A stretch of DNA of 64,000 bases, taken from assembly GCF_000512585.2 (NCBI RefSeq), contig NC_089242.1, positions 3,658,001 to 3,722,000 on the forward strand, written 5' to 3'. Below the pieces are notes generated by a model. That model saw only the letters and a program-made list of their open reading frames with translations. It was not told the DNA's origin and did not search any database. Numbering within the stretch: position 1 is the stretch's first letter; the number at the start of each line of letters is the position of its first letter. This document shows, one piece after another, positions 24,266-36,224 of the stretch. Origin of the DNA: Kwoniella bestiolae CBS 10118 (taxonomy: Eukaryota; Basidiomycota; Tremellomycetes; Tremellales; Cryptococcaceae). The position numbers and the translations under genes were made by a program.

Positions 24266-27190
24266 ATGTCACTCCCCCTCTCCCTCACTTACGCCCTCCT
24301 CTCGCTCCTCCTCTCTCGAATACCCCACGTACGGGCGGACGCAAAGCTCGACCAACAGAGGATAGGCAGCGAATACACTACCATGCCCCTGTACAGGAGT
24401 GGGGCGGGTACGAATGTGTTGAATGTGAATGTTGGGAGTCCACCTACTGAGATGAGGTTGACATGTTGTAAGTGCAACGTATCTCTCGCTTGAATTGAAG
24501 TTGATCGTCCCCTGTTGGATTCGTAGCTACAAACGTCGACTTCTTTATTATCGCTGCTACAGGATGTGAAGAATGTGTTGAGGATTCCAACCTGTAGGTT
24601 CACAGATCACTTCTTTCCCCATCGTTCCAGGTCAAAACTAATTGTGTCAACACATTTCAGGTTCGAAGTATCCCGCTCAGACTCATTGTCCGTATGTCAC
24701 CTTCACCCGACAATCCTGGCACATGGGTACACAGCTGATCATTCGGTTTGGATATATAGATAACAGAACAAGATCTCGCCTACGTCTTCCCCTACCCCTC
24801 CGGCTCATCATCCACCATATCAATAGCCGGCCGATTCGCCTCTGATATAATCTCGGATGAACGGGGGGACGAAGCTACCCCGCGACCTATCGTGTTGGGC
24901 GCTGCTGTACAGACCAATGATCCCAGTGCGGTATTGGATGGGGTCGATGCGCCCCTGACGGATGGGACGGGCGGGTTCTGGGGGACGGGTGTATATCAGG
25001 TGAGATCATTCGATGGTTGCGGAAGTACATGTACTGAATGGCGTTGACTCGTTACCCTCCCAGGAACGAAAGTCCAGCTCAATGATTCCATCGATGATCA
25101 TTGCCGATAATGATGGTCCGACCGAACAGCTCACCTCGTTCACTGTTGGATTTCAGATCAACAACTTCTCCACTAATACGGATGATCTGGCTGGAAAGAT
25201 TCATTGGGGGGCTGTACCGGCTGGGACGTATGAGGGGAACTTGTGAGTTTCGATTGGTTGTTTGAGCATGATTCACCAGGCGTTCAATAATGATTGTGTT
25301 GGATTGTCAAGTGTGTGGCTGATATGTTCAACAATGCTAGTAATTGGCTAGACGCGAATCCCTCTTTGGGCGGTTCATGGGCTTTCGACGTGGATAGGTT
25401 CAGGATAGGGGGCGAAGTGATAGGATTAGAAAATCACTATGTAAGCTAGGCTCTGCGTAGCTTGACCCCTCTGTCCCACTGTGTAATATCTTTAAAAACT
25501 GACTATGGGCCATTGATAAAGGGAACGGTCGACCCAGGGTTCGACTCAATCTACGTCCCTACCAACATTGCAGAGCGGGTCTTCGCCAAGGTCAACGGCG
25601 CCGTGAGAGATGGTAGAGATACTACCCGATGGGTAAGCACTCCTCTCCTCGCATATACCAATATGGGGTGAAGCTGGGCTGATTATTCAAGATATTTCAC
25701 TGTAGAACGTACCATGTGACGCATCGATAGATCTTAAAATCACAATCTCAGGTACACAGTACGCTATCGACCCCACTTCCCTGGTGAGGAATCGGGACGT
25801 AGCCGGAAGGACATGTTGGAGTTCCATCGTTGCTTGGCAGAATGGGAGTGTCCCCGAGGCAAGAGGTGAAGTGAGATTGGGGACGCCGTTCATGTCTGGG
25901 GTGTATACGTGAGTCACCCTACTGGCAAGGTGCTCGGGTATTATACTGATTATTATTTGTGATTGTGTTTAGTGCGCTGTATTACTCTGAATCAGCTCAG
26001 TATGTCGGCTTGGCTGGGAAACCCGGCTCTGTAAACGCTGCCAACCTTTACCAACGGGACGAGGGAGAGGCGAATAAGAAATTAGCTGGTATACGTGAGT
26101 ATCATCTATCCCTCCTTACTTCTCTTATCTTCCTATGATATATTTCACATGGCCATATTTAAAATACGTAGATAAGACGCATACTGATTGATCACACCCA
26201 CCTCACCTAGTCATCGGTACGCTCGTCGGTCTACTGATATTCGTTCTTATACTATGCTACGCCCGTAATCGTTCCTCGGTCCAATCAATATGGTATCGCG
26301 CCCTTCGACGACAACAGCGCGCTCAGATGAACGCCGTGGTAAGAGGCGCAACCTTACCTCCCCCCATAATCCCGGTGGTAGGTATGGGTCCACCAATCAT
26401 ACCTCGTGGTCCGCCACCTATGATGATGGGAATGACTGGTGCTCCTATGATGCCTCCTACGATGGGAATGACAAGACCAACGATGCCATTCCAGCAACCT
26501 CCTCCACCATACCAACCTCCCATTATTCCTCAACAGCAAGTCGAACAGCACCAGCCGTTGATGCCATCTACGGTCCAGCCAAGACAAGAAGGATACTATT
26601 CCCCAAGATTACAAAATACCTCTCCCCCCAAATCCGGATTCCTAGCTCTGCCTTTCAAAAGATCCCGATCAACCAGGCATGGGGAATACGAACCACCTTA
26701 CTCTGGTGGATCCAAAGTACATTTCGGACCCACATCAGCAAGACAAATGAGAAGTACTAGTTTGGCCAATAGTCTGAATGAATTTGGGCAGTATCAGTAC
26801 GGCGGACCGGAGGGAAGGTACGAGAGAACAGATGGTTTCATAAGGGAATATAACAATTTACAACCCTCCCATCATGCGCATCAGCAACATCAATATCCAA
26901 GTCAAGAGTATCATCAGCAGCAACATCCCGCTATGCCAGCCTTGCAAGCAGTCCCAGAGGGGGAATATCGCCCGCCGCAGCAGGAGAAGAAGAGATATTT
27001 CTCGTGGAGGATGGGTGCACCAAGCGAACAGGGACATTATGCCCCTGTTGTAAATCCACAGGGTCAAGCGCCGAGCGAAGTGGGGAGTGAGAAGCGGAAG
27101 AGTTGGTGGGGGAAGGATAGGAATGGGGGATGGTACGATACACCTGGACTGGATACTCCTAGGATGAAGAGGGGTTTGGGGTGGAGTTGA
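24266..27190 (+). CDS. Membrane-anchored pepsin-fold protein lacking the first catalytic Asp
   Basis: Predicted 744 residues in ten exons: 24266-24467, 24527-24593, 24661-24691, 24760-24999, 25064-25242, 25341-25440, 25522-25632, 25706-25908, 25973-26094, 26211-27190. An N-terminal signal peptide (LPLSLTYALLSLLLSRI) is followed by an aspartic-peptidase-like (A1) two-lobe domain: VNVGSPPTEMRL, an FxxSxSxS segment, and GTVDPGFDSIYVP in the second lobe. Aligned to pepsin, the first DTGSS motif reads STNVD, so its catalytic Asp is Ser; the second reads DPG. A single transmembrane helix follows (IGTLVGLLIFVLILCYA), then a ~300-residue cytoplasmic tail rich in Pro, Met, Gln and Gly. This looks like a non-catalytic surface receptor or scaffold rather than a protease. 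Confidence 0.78.
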
Positions 27191-27637
27191 GCGTGGGTAT
27201 AGGTATGAGATTATACTAGTACTTGTTCTTGTTCGTATTGACTTTTGATTTTTGGATTTTGAATCTTGGATGTATCACTCAAAAGTGTCTTTTGTTCCAG
27301 CTGGCAAGTGTTACGGTGCGTTGCGATGCGCTGCGTTGTGATAGCTCTCTGATGGAATACTGACACTGTATCGCAATACCACATACATTCATTTGTTTTA
27401 TATACTGCTTTGTACCATCATGGATATCTCCGTTATGTTCTGACCTATACTCGACAAGCAATGGAAAGCAAGAAAAGTGAAGAAAGTTAAGGCAAGAATT
27501 ACAATTATAATACCAAGAGAAGAGTCAATTTTACATATCTTATCTTATATCTTGTGATCAAACAAACCTAACTCATGATCCACCATCAATGAACCAAATA
27601 TCCCATTTTCAATATCCAATAGGTCACCACTAACGAC
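27191..27637. other. Convergent 3' spacer
   Basis: About 450 AT-rich bases between the 3' ends of the pepsin-fold gene and the HMG-box gene. Nothing else is seen. Confidence 0.5.
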
Positions 27638-30600
27638 TCAATCCCCTCCACCAAACTTCGAGGCTACAACTCGACTCCTCGTAGCATGTTTCCTAGGTCC
27701 TGGTCCCTGCACTGTTGCTGCCGGTACTGGCACTTCAGTCGGGGTGTTCGGCTTGACACCAGCCTCAGCAATCACAGGTGTGGCTACCCTCTGTACTTGA
27801 CTTGCCTTTCTAGGCTCAGGCTGAGGTTGAGATACCTCTTCCTCCTCCGAATGCTCAATCACATCGTTATCGTCCCATCCCAACATATCGTCTCCTACCC
27901 CCATGGTCATCCCCATAGCTTGCCCAGACATCACAGCCGCCAAGGCATTATACGAAGTATTCCTATCTACGATACCCCCCGTGCTCCCAGATCCAGGTAG
28001 AGCACTCGGATCCTGAGAAGAGGGAGTAAGCGGATATGCAGAGTTGGAGACGTATCGCGGTGCTGGCTGATTGGACGAGACTGTCCGAACGGTCCCATCA
28101 GATGAATTTGAGGGTATTCGAGCGTTGGATGTTGATCGACCTGCGAAAGTGGCTTCGCGGGGTGTGGGGCCGGCAGACCAACTTTCAGTGGGTGACATTG
28201 GTTGTTGAGCTGAGAGGAAGGGACCTTGCTCTTCCATCCCCATTCCCATCGGTACGAACAGTGACGGGTCGAGTGAGGGGTCCATGGGCAGGTAGGGTAA
28301 GTTGGCGTCGTACCCTGGTGTGAAGAATGGGATGGACGGGTCGACGTTACCATCTTCCGGTATGACCGATACGTACATGGGTACGAACCCTTGAGGATAG
28401 GAGAAGACTTGACCTGCTGGTAGGCCGAATGGATCTTGGGCGATAAATGAGGAAGAGGGTGTAGGGGGAGCTGCACTGGTCGTGCCACTTGGAACATCTG
28501 TGGATGTGATTGACACTGATCAAGACAAAGATTGACTTCAGCTGTGTGCCGATGCATTCACGGTCATGGTATGATCTACTCACTTCTTGTAGACGAAGAT
28601 CGCCCAGCTTGTTCAGCGTCAACGTCGTACACCTGCAACGTCCTTTCGTCGGCCAGCAATCCACTAGGCCCAGTAGCGTTCTCCAGATCATCTCTTATAT
28701 CCTCATCTTGGAGGTTCCACCACATCTCAGCAAGCATCGCAGGATCACCATTATCGTCCTCGGGGAAAGGTTGAATGTCATCCAGTCCGAGAATAGGCAT
28801 CGGTCTCCCTTGAGCATCCATGGGTAATGGGTCGGCGATAAAGGGTACGGCAGAGTGCATGGTTGGATAGATACCCAGTCCTTGCATTGGTTGGGCCTGA
28901 TACTCTTCGATGTGCTGTGAGACAGGTGCTGGAGTCTTTGGTTGTGTAGACGGACCAAGAGCGGGGTGAATATCGCCAGATGACTGTTGACTCATCGGCT
29001 GAGATACAGGTAGTTCGTATCTTGGCTCGACGTGTGCAGGAGGGGCAGGAATAGGTATAGGCTGAGGTGGTGGGTGGAGATGAACCTGGCTTTGACTCTG
29101 CTGCCATGATTGGTAATCCTCTGCAATCATCGCACCGGGTGGACCTTGCTGTTGCATACCGGCGTCTTCTGGAGCCAGAGCCGGTAGAGCATCGATAGGT
29201 ACAGGGAATGGATATACGCCCAGTGGATCGGCACCGAGAGCATATCGAGTAGGAGCTGGTTCGGTCTCACGTCGAGGTCCACCGTATGCTAATTATAATT
29301 CATATTCAGCTCAGTACCTCGTCAGTCTGGACGTTGAACAGAAAAGGAGCTCACAAGGTCCAGCGGACGCCCACCACTGACCACCAGTCTTACTCGATTC
29401 ACCAGAGTACGATAACGATCGAGCGAGAGAACCCGTATCGGGCCGTTTGTTCGTATTCTTCACGGCATATGGTGATGAGGGTGAAACCCGATTTCGCTGT
29501 CTTCGCTGGTGTCGTTTTGCTTCTGTAAATCGTATGTTTAGCCTCTGTGAACCCTTCGTCGGAAAGGCACTCACTACCGGCTTGCTTTTCAGCTTCTTTC
29601 TGACGCTTGAGCTCCTCTTTCTCTCGCTCTCTTTCTTCTCGCTGTCGGATCTTGTCCGCTTTCCTCATAGGCTGGAATTTGTAATCTGGGTATTTCTTTT
29701 GATGCTGCAAATGGTCATCTGTATCAGCATATCTGAACGTGGTTCGTCAAGACGACATCAAACAGAGTTTGTGTTTATCGTGTGGCGTCAAAAATCAATC
29801 GCTCAATCAAGCGGTTACTCACCTCGATCTTTCTCAAATCAGCCTTCCTTTCATAAAAAGCTTTTCTCTCTTCCGTCTCGTTCTTCCACAACGTACTTAT
29901 CAATTTACTTATATGAGCTTGAGGTAGGCCTTTCCCAGTTTTACCTCTCCCCAAACTCAAGAATTCTTCTGTAGGCTGTTTCACCCCTTTCTTCGTCTTC
30001 TTCATTTTGGTCGATGATGGAGGAGGCATCATTTCTGAGTCGGTCAACTCCTTTGATTTCCCTTTGGCAGTGCTCATAGATTCGGTGTTACTTTCGTCGG
30101 AACTTGCTGAAGTGGATGGTCCATATCCCAACTTGGTCAAAACCGCATCAAGACCAGGTATGTTATCTCCGGAAGCCAAATCTTTCAGTATATCCGAACG
30201 ATATAAGATCCAAGCGTTTGGTGGACGGGGGATGGCATCTTTACCACTTGTCTTGTGAGACTTGCCTGGCGATGCAGTTGAATAAGACATCTTACCAGTC
30301 CCATCATCGGTGATACCTTCCAAGTCAACATCGAGATCGACATCCAGTCCAGAAGCGTTAGCTTCGGTGTCGGTGGTTTGCCAGGGTGGTGAGCCCGCAT
30401 GTGAGGTTGACGAAGGGGGTATAGGAGGTTGTTGATGGGGGAGGTAACTTGTAGTAGGATATGATTGTGGATACGAAGCGAATATGTTTGGGTTGCTGTA
30501 AGAGTATGTGAGAGGGGGTGATTGGGATTGAGAGCTTGACTGAGAGGTTCTCATCGACATACTTGATGAAGAAGGATTCGAGGGGTCGGGAGACTGATAA

Positions 30601-30950
30601 GTGTTGAATTGTCGATTAGACGACATGGTGAGGGTGATTTGAGGTATCGCCGAGACCGATACGCTGGAACGATGATTACCTTTCGGCTGGCGTTGGGGAT
30701 AGTCGTGATCACCAAGGACGCTACCTTCGTCAGAGGTGTAAGGGGGTGTAGATACGGCCGGATCAGGTAGAATGGCCGGCACGTGAAAGACTGGCGAAGG
30801 GGTCAGAGGCTGTGACATGAACTCGGAACAAGACTGCAAGAAGGCATTCAGGTCAAAATCGAGGTCTGGTAGATCGATACAGGATGAACTGGGGACAGGT
30901 GATCCAGCCAGCTCGGACGATGCCGAGATACTGGCTGAAGTTGGGGACAT
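27638..30950 (-). CDS. HMG-box transcription factor with a split box
   Basis: Predicted nuclear DNA-binding protein of 1002 residues in five exons: 30950-29823, 29704-29575, 29522-29355, 29288-28584, 28515-27638. A MATA-type HMG box begins near residue 239 with IPRPPNAWILYRSD; its second half, HISKLISTLWKNETEERKAFY then HQKKYPDYKFQPMRK, resumes near residue 345 and runs across the first exon junction. The intervening ~85 residues are Ser/Lys-rich and not part of a normal box. After the box comes a basic region (RQREEREREKEELKRQKE). The rest is Pro/Gln/Ser-rich. The box type is that of fungal mating and sexual-development regulators (Ste11, Prf1, Mat2), so such a role is possible but not shown. 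Confidence 0.85.
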
Positions 30951-31911
30951 GTTGTATAGGTATAGGTATAGATATCAATCTATGAGGATGTGTAGTGGGA
31001 TAGTGGAGAAAAGAGACGAGAGGATAGGAGTACTAACATGGTATAAAGATGAATGATTCTCCTCCTCCTGCAAGATGCAATGGTGGCAAGTCAAGCGACG
31101 AAACAATTCTCCTTGGAAGGAGTCGGCTAATCAGGCGACCTTTCTTGATACACTGTACAATACACCCGTGTATCGACGAGAAGCTGACGATTGTTGAGGT
31201 GGGTACGTGTGGATGGGGAAAGATTGGTGGGAATACCGTGAAAAACGAGGTGATACCGTGAAAAGATATGAGGGTCTAACGGTTGAAAATGTCGTGTTTA
31301 CTGTATTGATTTGATTATAGCGGATCTTGAAGGGAGAACGGCTGAGCACGTATGTGTTCGCAAATCGATACAATCCAGATTTGATATGCTTCTTGATGTA
31401 TCTGTAGTGGGGGATAGATCTGATCCGATTTGACCTGATTTGATTCGTTCTTTCTGATGAGACTGCGTCGCAAGATTGATTGACGAACAAGTAAAGATTA
31501 AAGACGAGAGTATTGCGAGTTGTTGACCTTTGTGAGATGGATGATGGCCTGTGCTGATCTCCCTACATTGACTGATAACTTGAGAAGAGTTCAATGCGTC
31601 GATGAACGAAGTGGCACCGATCACGATGAGGTATGCGGCGACGAGTATCCTTGTATGTATGGTATGTGCTGTATGAGATGCTTGAGTTCTGAGCTAGTGA
31701 GGGTACGAGTGTATGAAGATGTATCGAGAACAATAAGAGAATTGACTTTGTTAACACCTATCAGGATCATCGTGATCACCATAATCATCAGCATGTTAGC
31801 TCTCTTGCGCTGTTGCACTGACTCAACCACACACACACAAAGCACACACATCCTACCCCAGATACACACCGTAGACCCCCCTGAATCTATACACCTCCAC
31901 TAAGATGACCA

Positions 31912-31974
31912 CCATGCATGTCAATCACGATACACACCTTGATCAAGGATGTATACGATGATCGACATGCATGG
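31912..31974. repeat. 63-bp imperfect palindrome
   Basis: Outer arms CCATGCATGTC (31912-31922) and GACATGCATGG (31964-31974) are perfect inverted repeats. The centre is a perfect 12-bp palindrome, CCTTGATCAAGG (31937-31948), and the sequence between pairs with few mismatches and one one-base offset. It could extrude as a cruciform or be a small inverted-repeat element or binding site. It lies ~960 bp upstream of the HMG-box start. Confidence 0.7.
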
Positions 31975-34900
31975 ATGGATGAATGATAATCCATCTTATC
32001 TGATTAACCATAATCACCACCACCCAACTTTAACTCGCGTAAACGTACGGTACTAAACGACTTTTGTTACGAGACGTACGACTCCCCGGTCTTCTCCCTC
32101 CCACCAATTTAAGCTTGAAAGTGAAAATGATGATCGAAACGGAATTTTCACTCACCTTTATCTGCTTGAGCTTATCAATTCTAAATCCAATGATACTACA
32201 GTCTTAAACAATGCTTTCTTCAAGGAATAACTTCTCTTCTTTGGATCAATATTCGATGATCAATTCTAGCCACTATCTATATAATTGGACGATGAGCGCC
32301 CTCGATGATGATGTTGCCAACGTTTCTATCGCCTAGCCAGAAGGGTCAATGGAAGATCTTTCTTGCGGATCCGCTTTTCCTGGCCCAATTGGTAAGAGTA
32401 GAGGAGGTATGTCGTAAGCAAGGGTCCTCGGGAGGGTACCGTTACGTCCCAATATCCTAGTCCAGCGTTCCTATAACGTAATTGAGTGGTGAGCGGCGAT
32501 GGAGATGGGATGGAGAAGATGGTCGTCTGGTGAGGTATATCCTCGTTCTCCTTTTTCTTGTTCTTGTGGCTTGGCAATGGTGGTAATTATCGAACAACCA
32601 AATGTATGGTAAAGTATTGACTGTAATTACAACAATTGAGACTTTCGAGTACAGGATAATGGAGAGAGAACAAGTAGGATTCGTTGCGCACGGACAGTTG
32701 ATCGATTATAAAATGGCGGATGTGTTGGGGGGTGTGCAAAAGCAGGTGGGGGAGTTGACAGGTGAGTGTACCCAGTGTTCAAACGAATAGCACAAGCGCA
32801 AGCAGAAAAGGGAAGAAAGATGGAAATGTAGGTGGGACAAATAATGTTCGAGACAGAAAGGATCACATCGATTGGGGTGCAGGAGAGGAATAAGGTAGGA
32901 TACAGGAACTATCTGTTGGTTCAGCTGTACTCGTTGCATGCCCCCCTCCAACCAAGTTTCTCATGGGATCTCCGACTCTTCTCAGAGGAGATAACCAAAG
33001 AGGAAGCAGCAATACAGATGGCATGCTCGTAGCTCATAACCGAAGGAATGTGTGACAATGATAAAAACCCAAAGGTACGCCTTTCCGGTCGGTCGTCGGT
33101 AGCCGCTGAGTTTCTGTTTTAATTATCGTACCGATATCGTTCCGTGGGTTACCAGTTACGGTGTGAGTCACACGAAAAGGGACATGTGGGGTAAAGCCCA
33201 TGGCGTAGTATGGACATGACATGAGAAAAAGATAATTTTGATATGTACCCAATGAAAAAAAAAAAAGAAACAACAACCCGAGCTCTTCCTTCCCTCGGTT
33301 TGTTGGTGAAAAACCAGAACTATCAGAGTTCTCATTTCCCGGAGAATCAAGTGATCCAAAAAGGTAAAATCAGAGACAACACCCAGGGGTGGGACTAGAT
33401 CAAACGATAAACGAAACAATCCAAAACGATCTTCTACTCCAGGTACGAGCTAGAGATAAACCGAGCAACCAAAACCAACGGTTGATCACGATCAAAAACT
33501 CCTGTACTTCGGATTTGACTTGCTAGCAGGATCATAAGGAACGCTCAATACCAATCCATTCCCTGGATACCCCGCCAATTACAAATGCTATCTTTCTGCT
33601 TCGGCAGTGCTTTGGCAGTCAGTTAGTTGCCAGCTACGTGATTACCTGAGTTAGGCACTCCCATGAATCAGACATCCCTGCAGCTGGAAACTGATCTAAA
33701 AATTCTACAAGCATGCTCCAACTTTACGATTATCCGCACTGTACGAGCGAGCAGGTGTGTCGCCCAACGCGCGAACAATGTGAGAAAACCGGATGTAATT
33801 GCATGCTCGCTCTTCTCGTGACACTGACCGCCTCGCTGGGACAGACTGATCGAGCGAAACCTGATACTTCAAAGATACCTTGGGACCCCGAAACCCAGGA
33901 TATAATGCCTGTTTTTCTTTTTTCTTTTTTCTTCTTTTCCAATTCAGGGTTCATCGGAGTAAAGGCACTCACAGCAAACACAATTATCTATCTCGGAGGA
34001 TTTTTCCCTTTCTTTTCAACTCTGATGACGAATGTGGTAAGCGATAAGCGCGGACGAGTACTGCACGAGAGTGTACAATCCATCGTCATGAGCCCTTCGA
34101 AGCTCTTGCCTGCACGGGGGCCTTCCGGCGGCCGGTGGTCGTAAGGAGAAGTTTTCCCAGGTACGAGGTGAGTTTCCTTCTTTCCGACTTGGCGAGATAC
34201 CCTACCATCATTTGCCCAACGGGTATGTACACTGGTGCAGAGGTCGTCAGAAGAACAATGGATTTAGAAATTATCAGATGAAACGCTCACCTCCTGATGG
34301 ACAGGGCGAACAGTGATTACGGGAACCTTTTTGCAGTTTGATCCCTGATAAGGAAGTTACCTTCAGGTACCATACTAATCGTTGTAGTCTAACGAATTCT
34401 AAGCGCCAACATGTCTCTGCTCAGCTGTCGCCATACCATGCAGTATATCTGTGTTTTGACGTACTGTAGTACTTTTCCGGACAATTTCCGGTAACCCCAC
34501 CCTGAACAGAAAGAAGTCTGAAAAGCTGTACATTGCTACATCCATGTTGTGATAAGCTTGATAAATCCCAACCATCCGTATAATTCGGTAGGCGGCGTGG
34601 CGTGGCGTCATAACGTAATAGAAAAAGAAGAAGAAGAAGAAGAAGAGGTGGTGGAAACGGATGTCTCGCATCTTTTATAGTAATTATCATTAACCATTAA
34701 TCGTTCCCATTACCAGAGTTCGGGTTAACCTATGTGGACCGTTCTTTTGACTCACCACCTCGGTTCTGATCATAACACCACAATGACCAAATCGATCTTT
34801 ACTATGCTCGGACGCAATTAGAGTCAAAGCATAATTATTACAGTACCTCGCAGGCAGCACAGAGCGAGCCACTGCATCTGAACAGGCGGACCCATCTGTC

Positions 34901-35390
34901 GGGAAAAGAGAGCGGAATTGTGATTTCCTATTTTGAGGTACAATATTGTCGGATAAGCGCCAACTGTAGTGGAGCTAGGCAGGTACTTATTCGATCTCCT
35001 CATATATGATCAATAGCTGCTAATTAGATATATGTACTGATGGAGCAGATGTCAGACAGTCCGAACAATTAAGCAGTATGGGTTCGTTTCGGAAATGTAC
35101 TACACATACGAGTACACCCGAACTTTCACGGACCTAGATGTTTCGCTGGGAGTCTATCTCCCTTCCACTATAACAACCAGTCAGTTCCTTTCCGACGGAT
35201 CCACTTCAATGCGTCTCTTCCCAAGCGAATGTACAAGCCACATCTTCATCATATCAGACTGCTTCCGACATCCAACTCAACTGCACCCATCCTCCAGACA
35301 GCTTGTCGGACCAAACAGATCCAGGCTTCGAGGTGTGATGCGTTACATCCACGCCCATGCGGACCTCTCAAACAGATCTAAAGCTCGGTC

Positions 35391-35906
35391 ATGATTACCT
35401 ATCCCAAAACCGAGCTCCCCCCGGTGATCGAAAAAGAACATTCACACGGATTCCAAACGTGTTCCTTAGAAACTCTATTCCGCGATATCTGCGGTGCGCT
35501 GAATGAATTTACATCCGACAAAAACCCAATATGGGGATTGTGCATCTCTTTTCGAATATGGATGTCACATCACGTTGGATCCCGCAGTTCGATCGCATCG
35601 CCCTCTCGGAGATGAGAGTGGGGATGAAGATGCGGATGGGGAGCGTACTTACCCGCGGAGGTGATTCAGTGTAAAGAGAGGGCGGGTGGTTCACGTGCGA
35701 AGGCATGTGATCCGTGGAGCGATGTGGCATGTTGGGTTGGCTAGCCTAATGGCGATTGATAACTTACTAGGCTCAATGTTTGTCTATGTTCGTACTTGTG
35801 ATCAGGTCCAGAACGTCAAGCTCGTTTAGGAAACTTCAGTAATCTTCCTGCCAAAGAGTTGTTAGCCTTAGCTGCCTTCACTATGAGAGCTAATCCAGAT
35901 TATTGA
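35391..35906 (+). pseudogene. Possible gene remnant with frameshift
   Basis: From 35531 an ATG opens a two-exon reading (35531-35660 and 35806-35906, donor GGAG|GTGATT, acceptor ATCAG) of 76 residues, with segments VTSRWIPQFDRIALSEMR and LPAKELLALAAFTMRANPDY ending at TGA. The exon phases fit. Just upstream, 35391-35530 is open in another frame with plausible composition (SLETLFRDICGALNEF) and would join it by a one-base shift near 35520. This suggests a decayed or misassembled gene. I do not recognise the family; chance is not excluded. Confidence 0.3.
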
Positions 35907-36224
35907 GAGGTCGCAACAAAAACCACTAACCTCTCTAAGGGAACCATCACGACGAAGCTAACTTTGATGGCGATATATAACAATACCCTCCCAGTGTATT
36001 TAAATGAGGCGCGCGCATCCTCCATCCTTTATCTCATCATCCCCTGTTAATCGTAAGAAAGGATATGCCCTTTGAAAGGATATGGGATATCTTGAGCACC
36101 CCATGCACACCTCCTGACCTATTTATAATGATATCTTTACATGCGACAGCGCACATAGCAGACGGTCGAAAGATCCCATAAGCGCACTGCGTTATATACC
36201 CACTAGATCACTGGGGACCTCAAA

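Larger units (their letters stand above)
30951..36224. other. Gene-poor tract of about 5.3 kb
   Basis: Between the HMG-box start and the gene at 36225 I can support no intact gene except a doubtful remnant at 35391-35906. It includes an imperfect 63-bp palindrome (31912-31974), a CACACACA run near 31832, an A12 run near 33256, a (GAA)n run at 34625-34646 and many short frames without exon logic (e.g. 33713-34144). The left ~1 kb is probably promoter and leader of the HMG-box gene. No transposase, reverse transcriptase or long terminal repeat was recognised. Confidence 0.5.

Noticed and set aside
26323..26587. Antisense Gly/Trp/His-rich frames opposite the pepsin-fold gene tail
   Set aside because: Reverse reading of the Pro/Met/Gln-rich low-complexity tail.
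31298..31903. Overlapping 80-127 codon frames on both strands upstream of the HMG-box gene
   Set aside because: No splice logic or composition typical of coding; more likely promoter or leader.
33713..34144. 143-codon frame in the gene-poor tract
   Set aside because: Mixed low-complexity Phe and Cys content, no splice partners, no family likeness.
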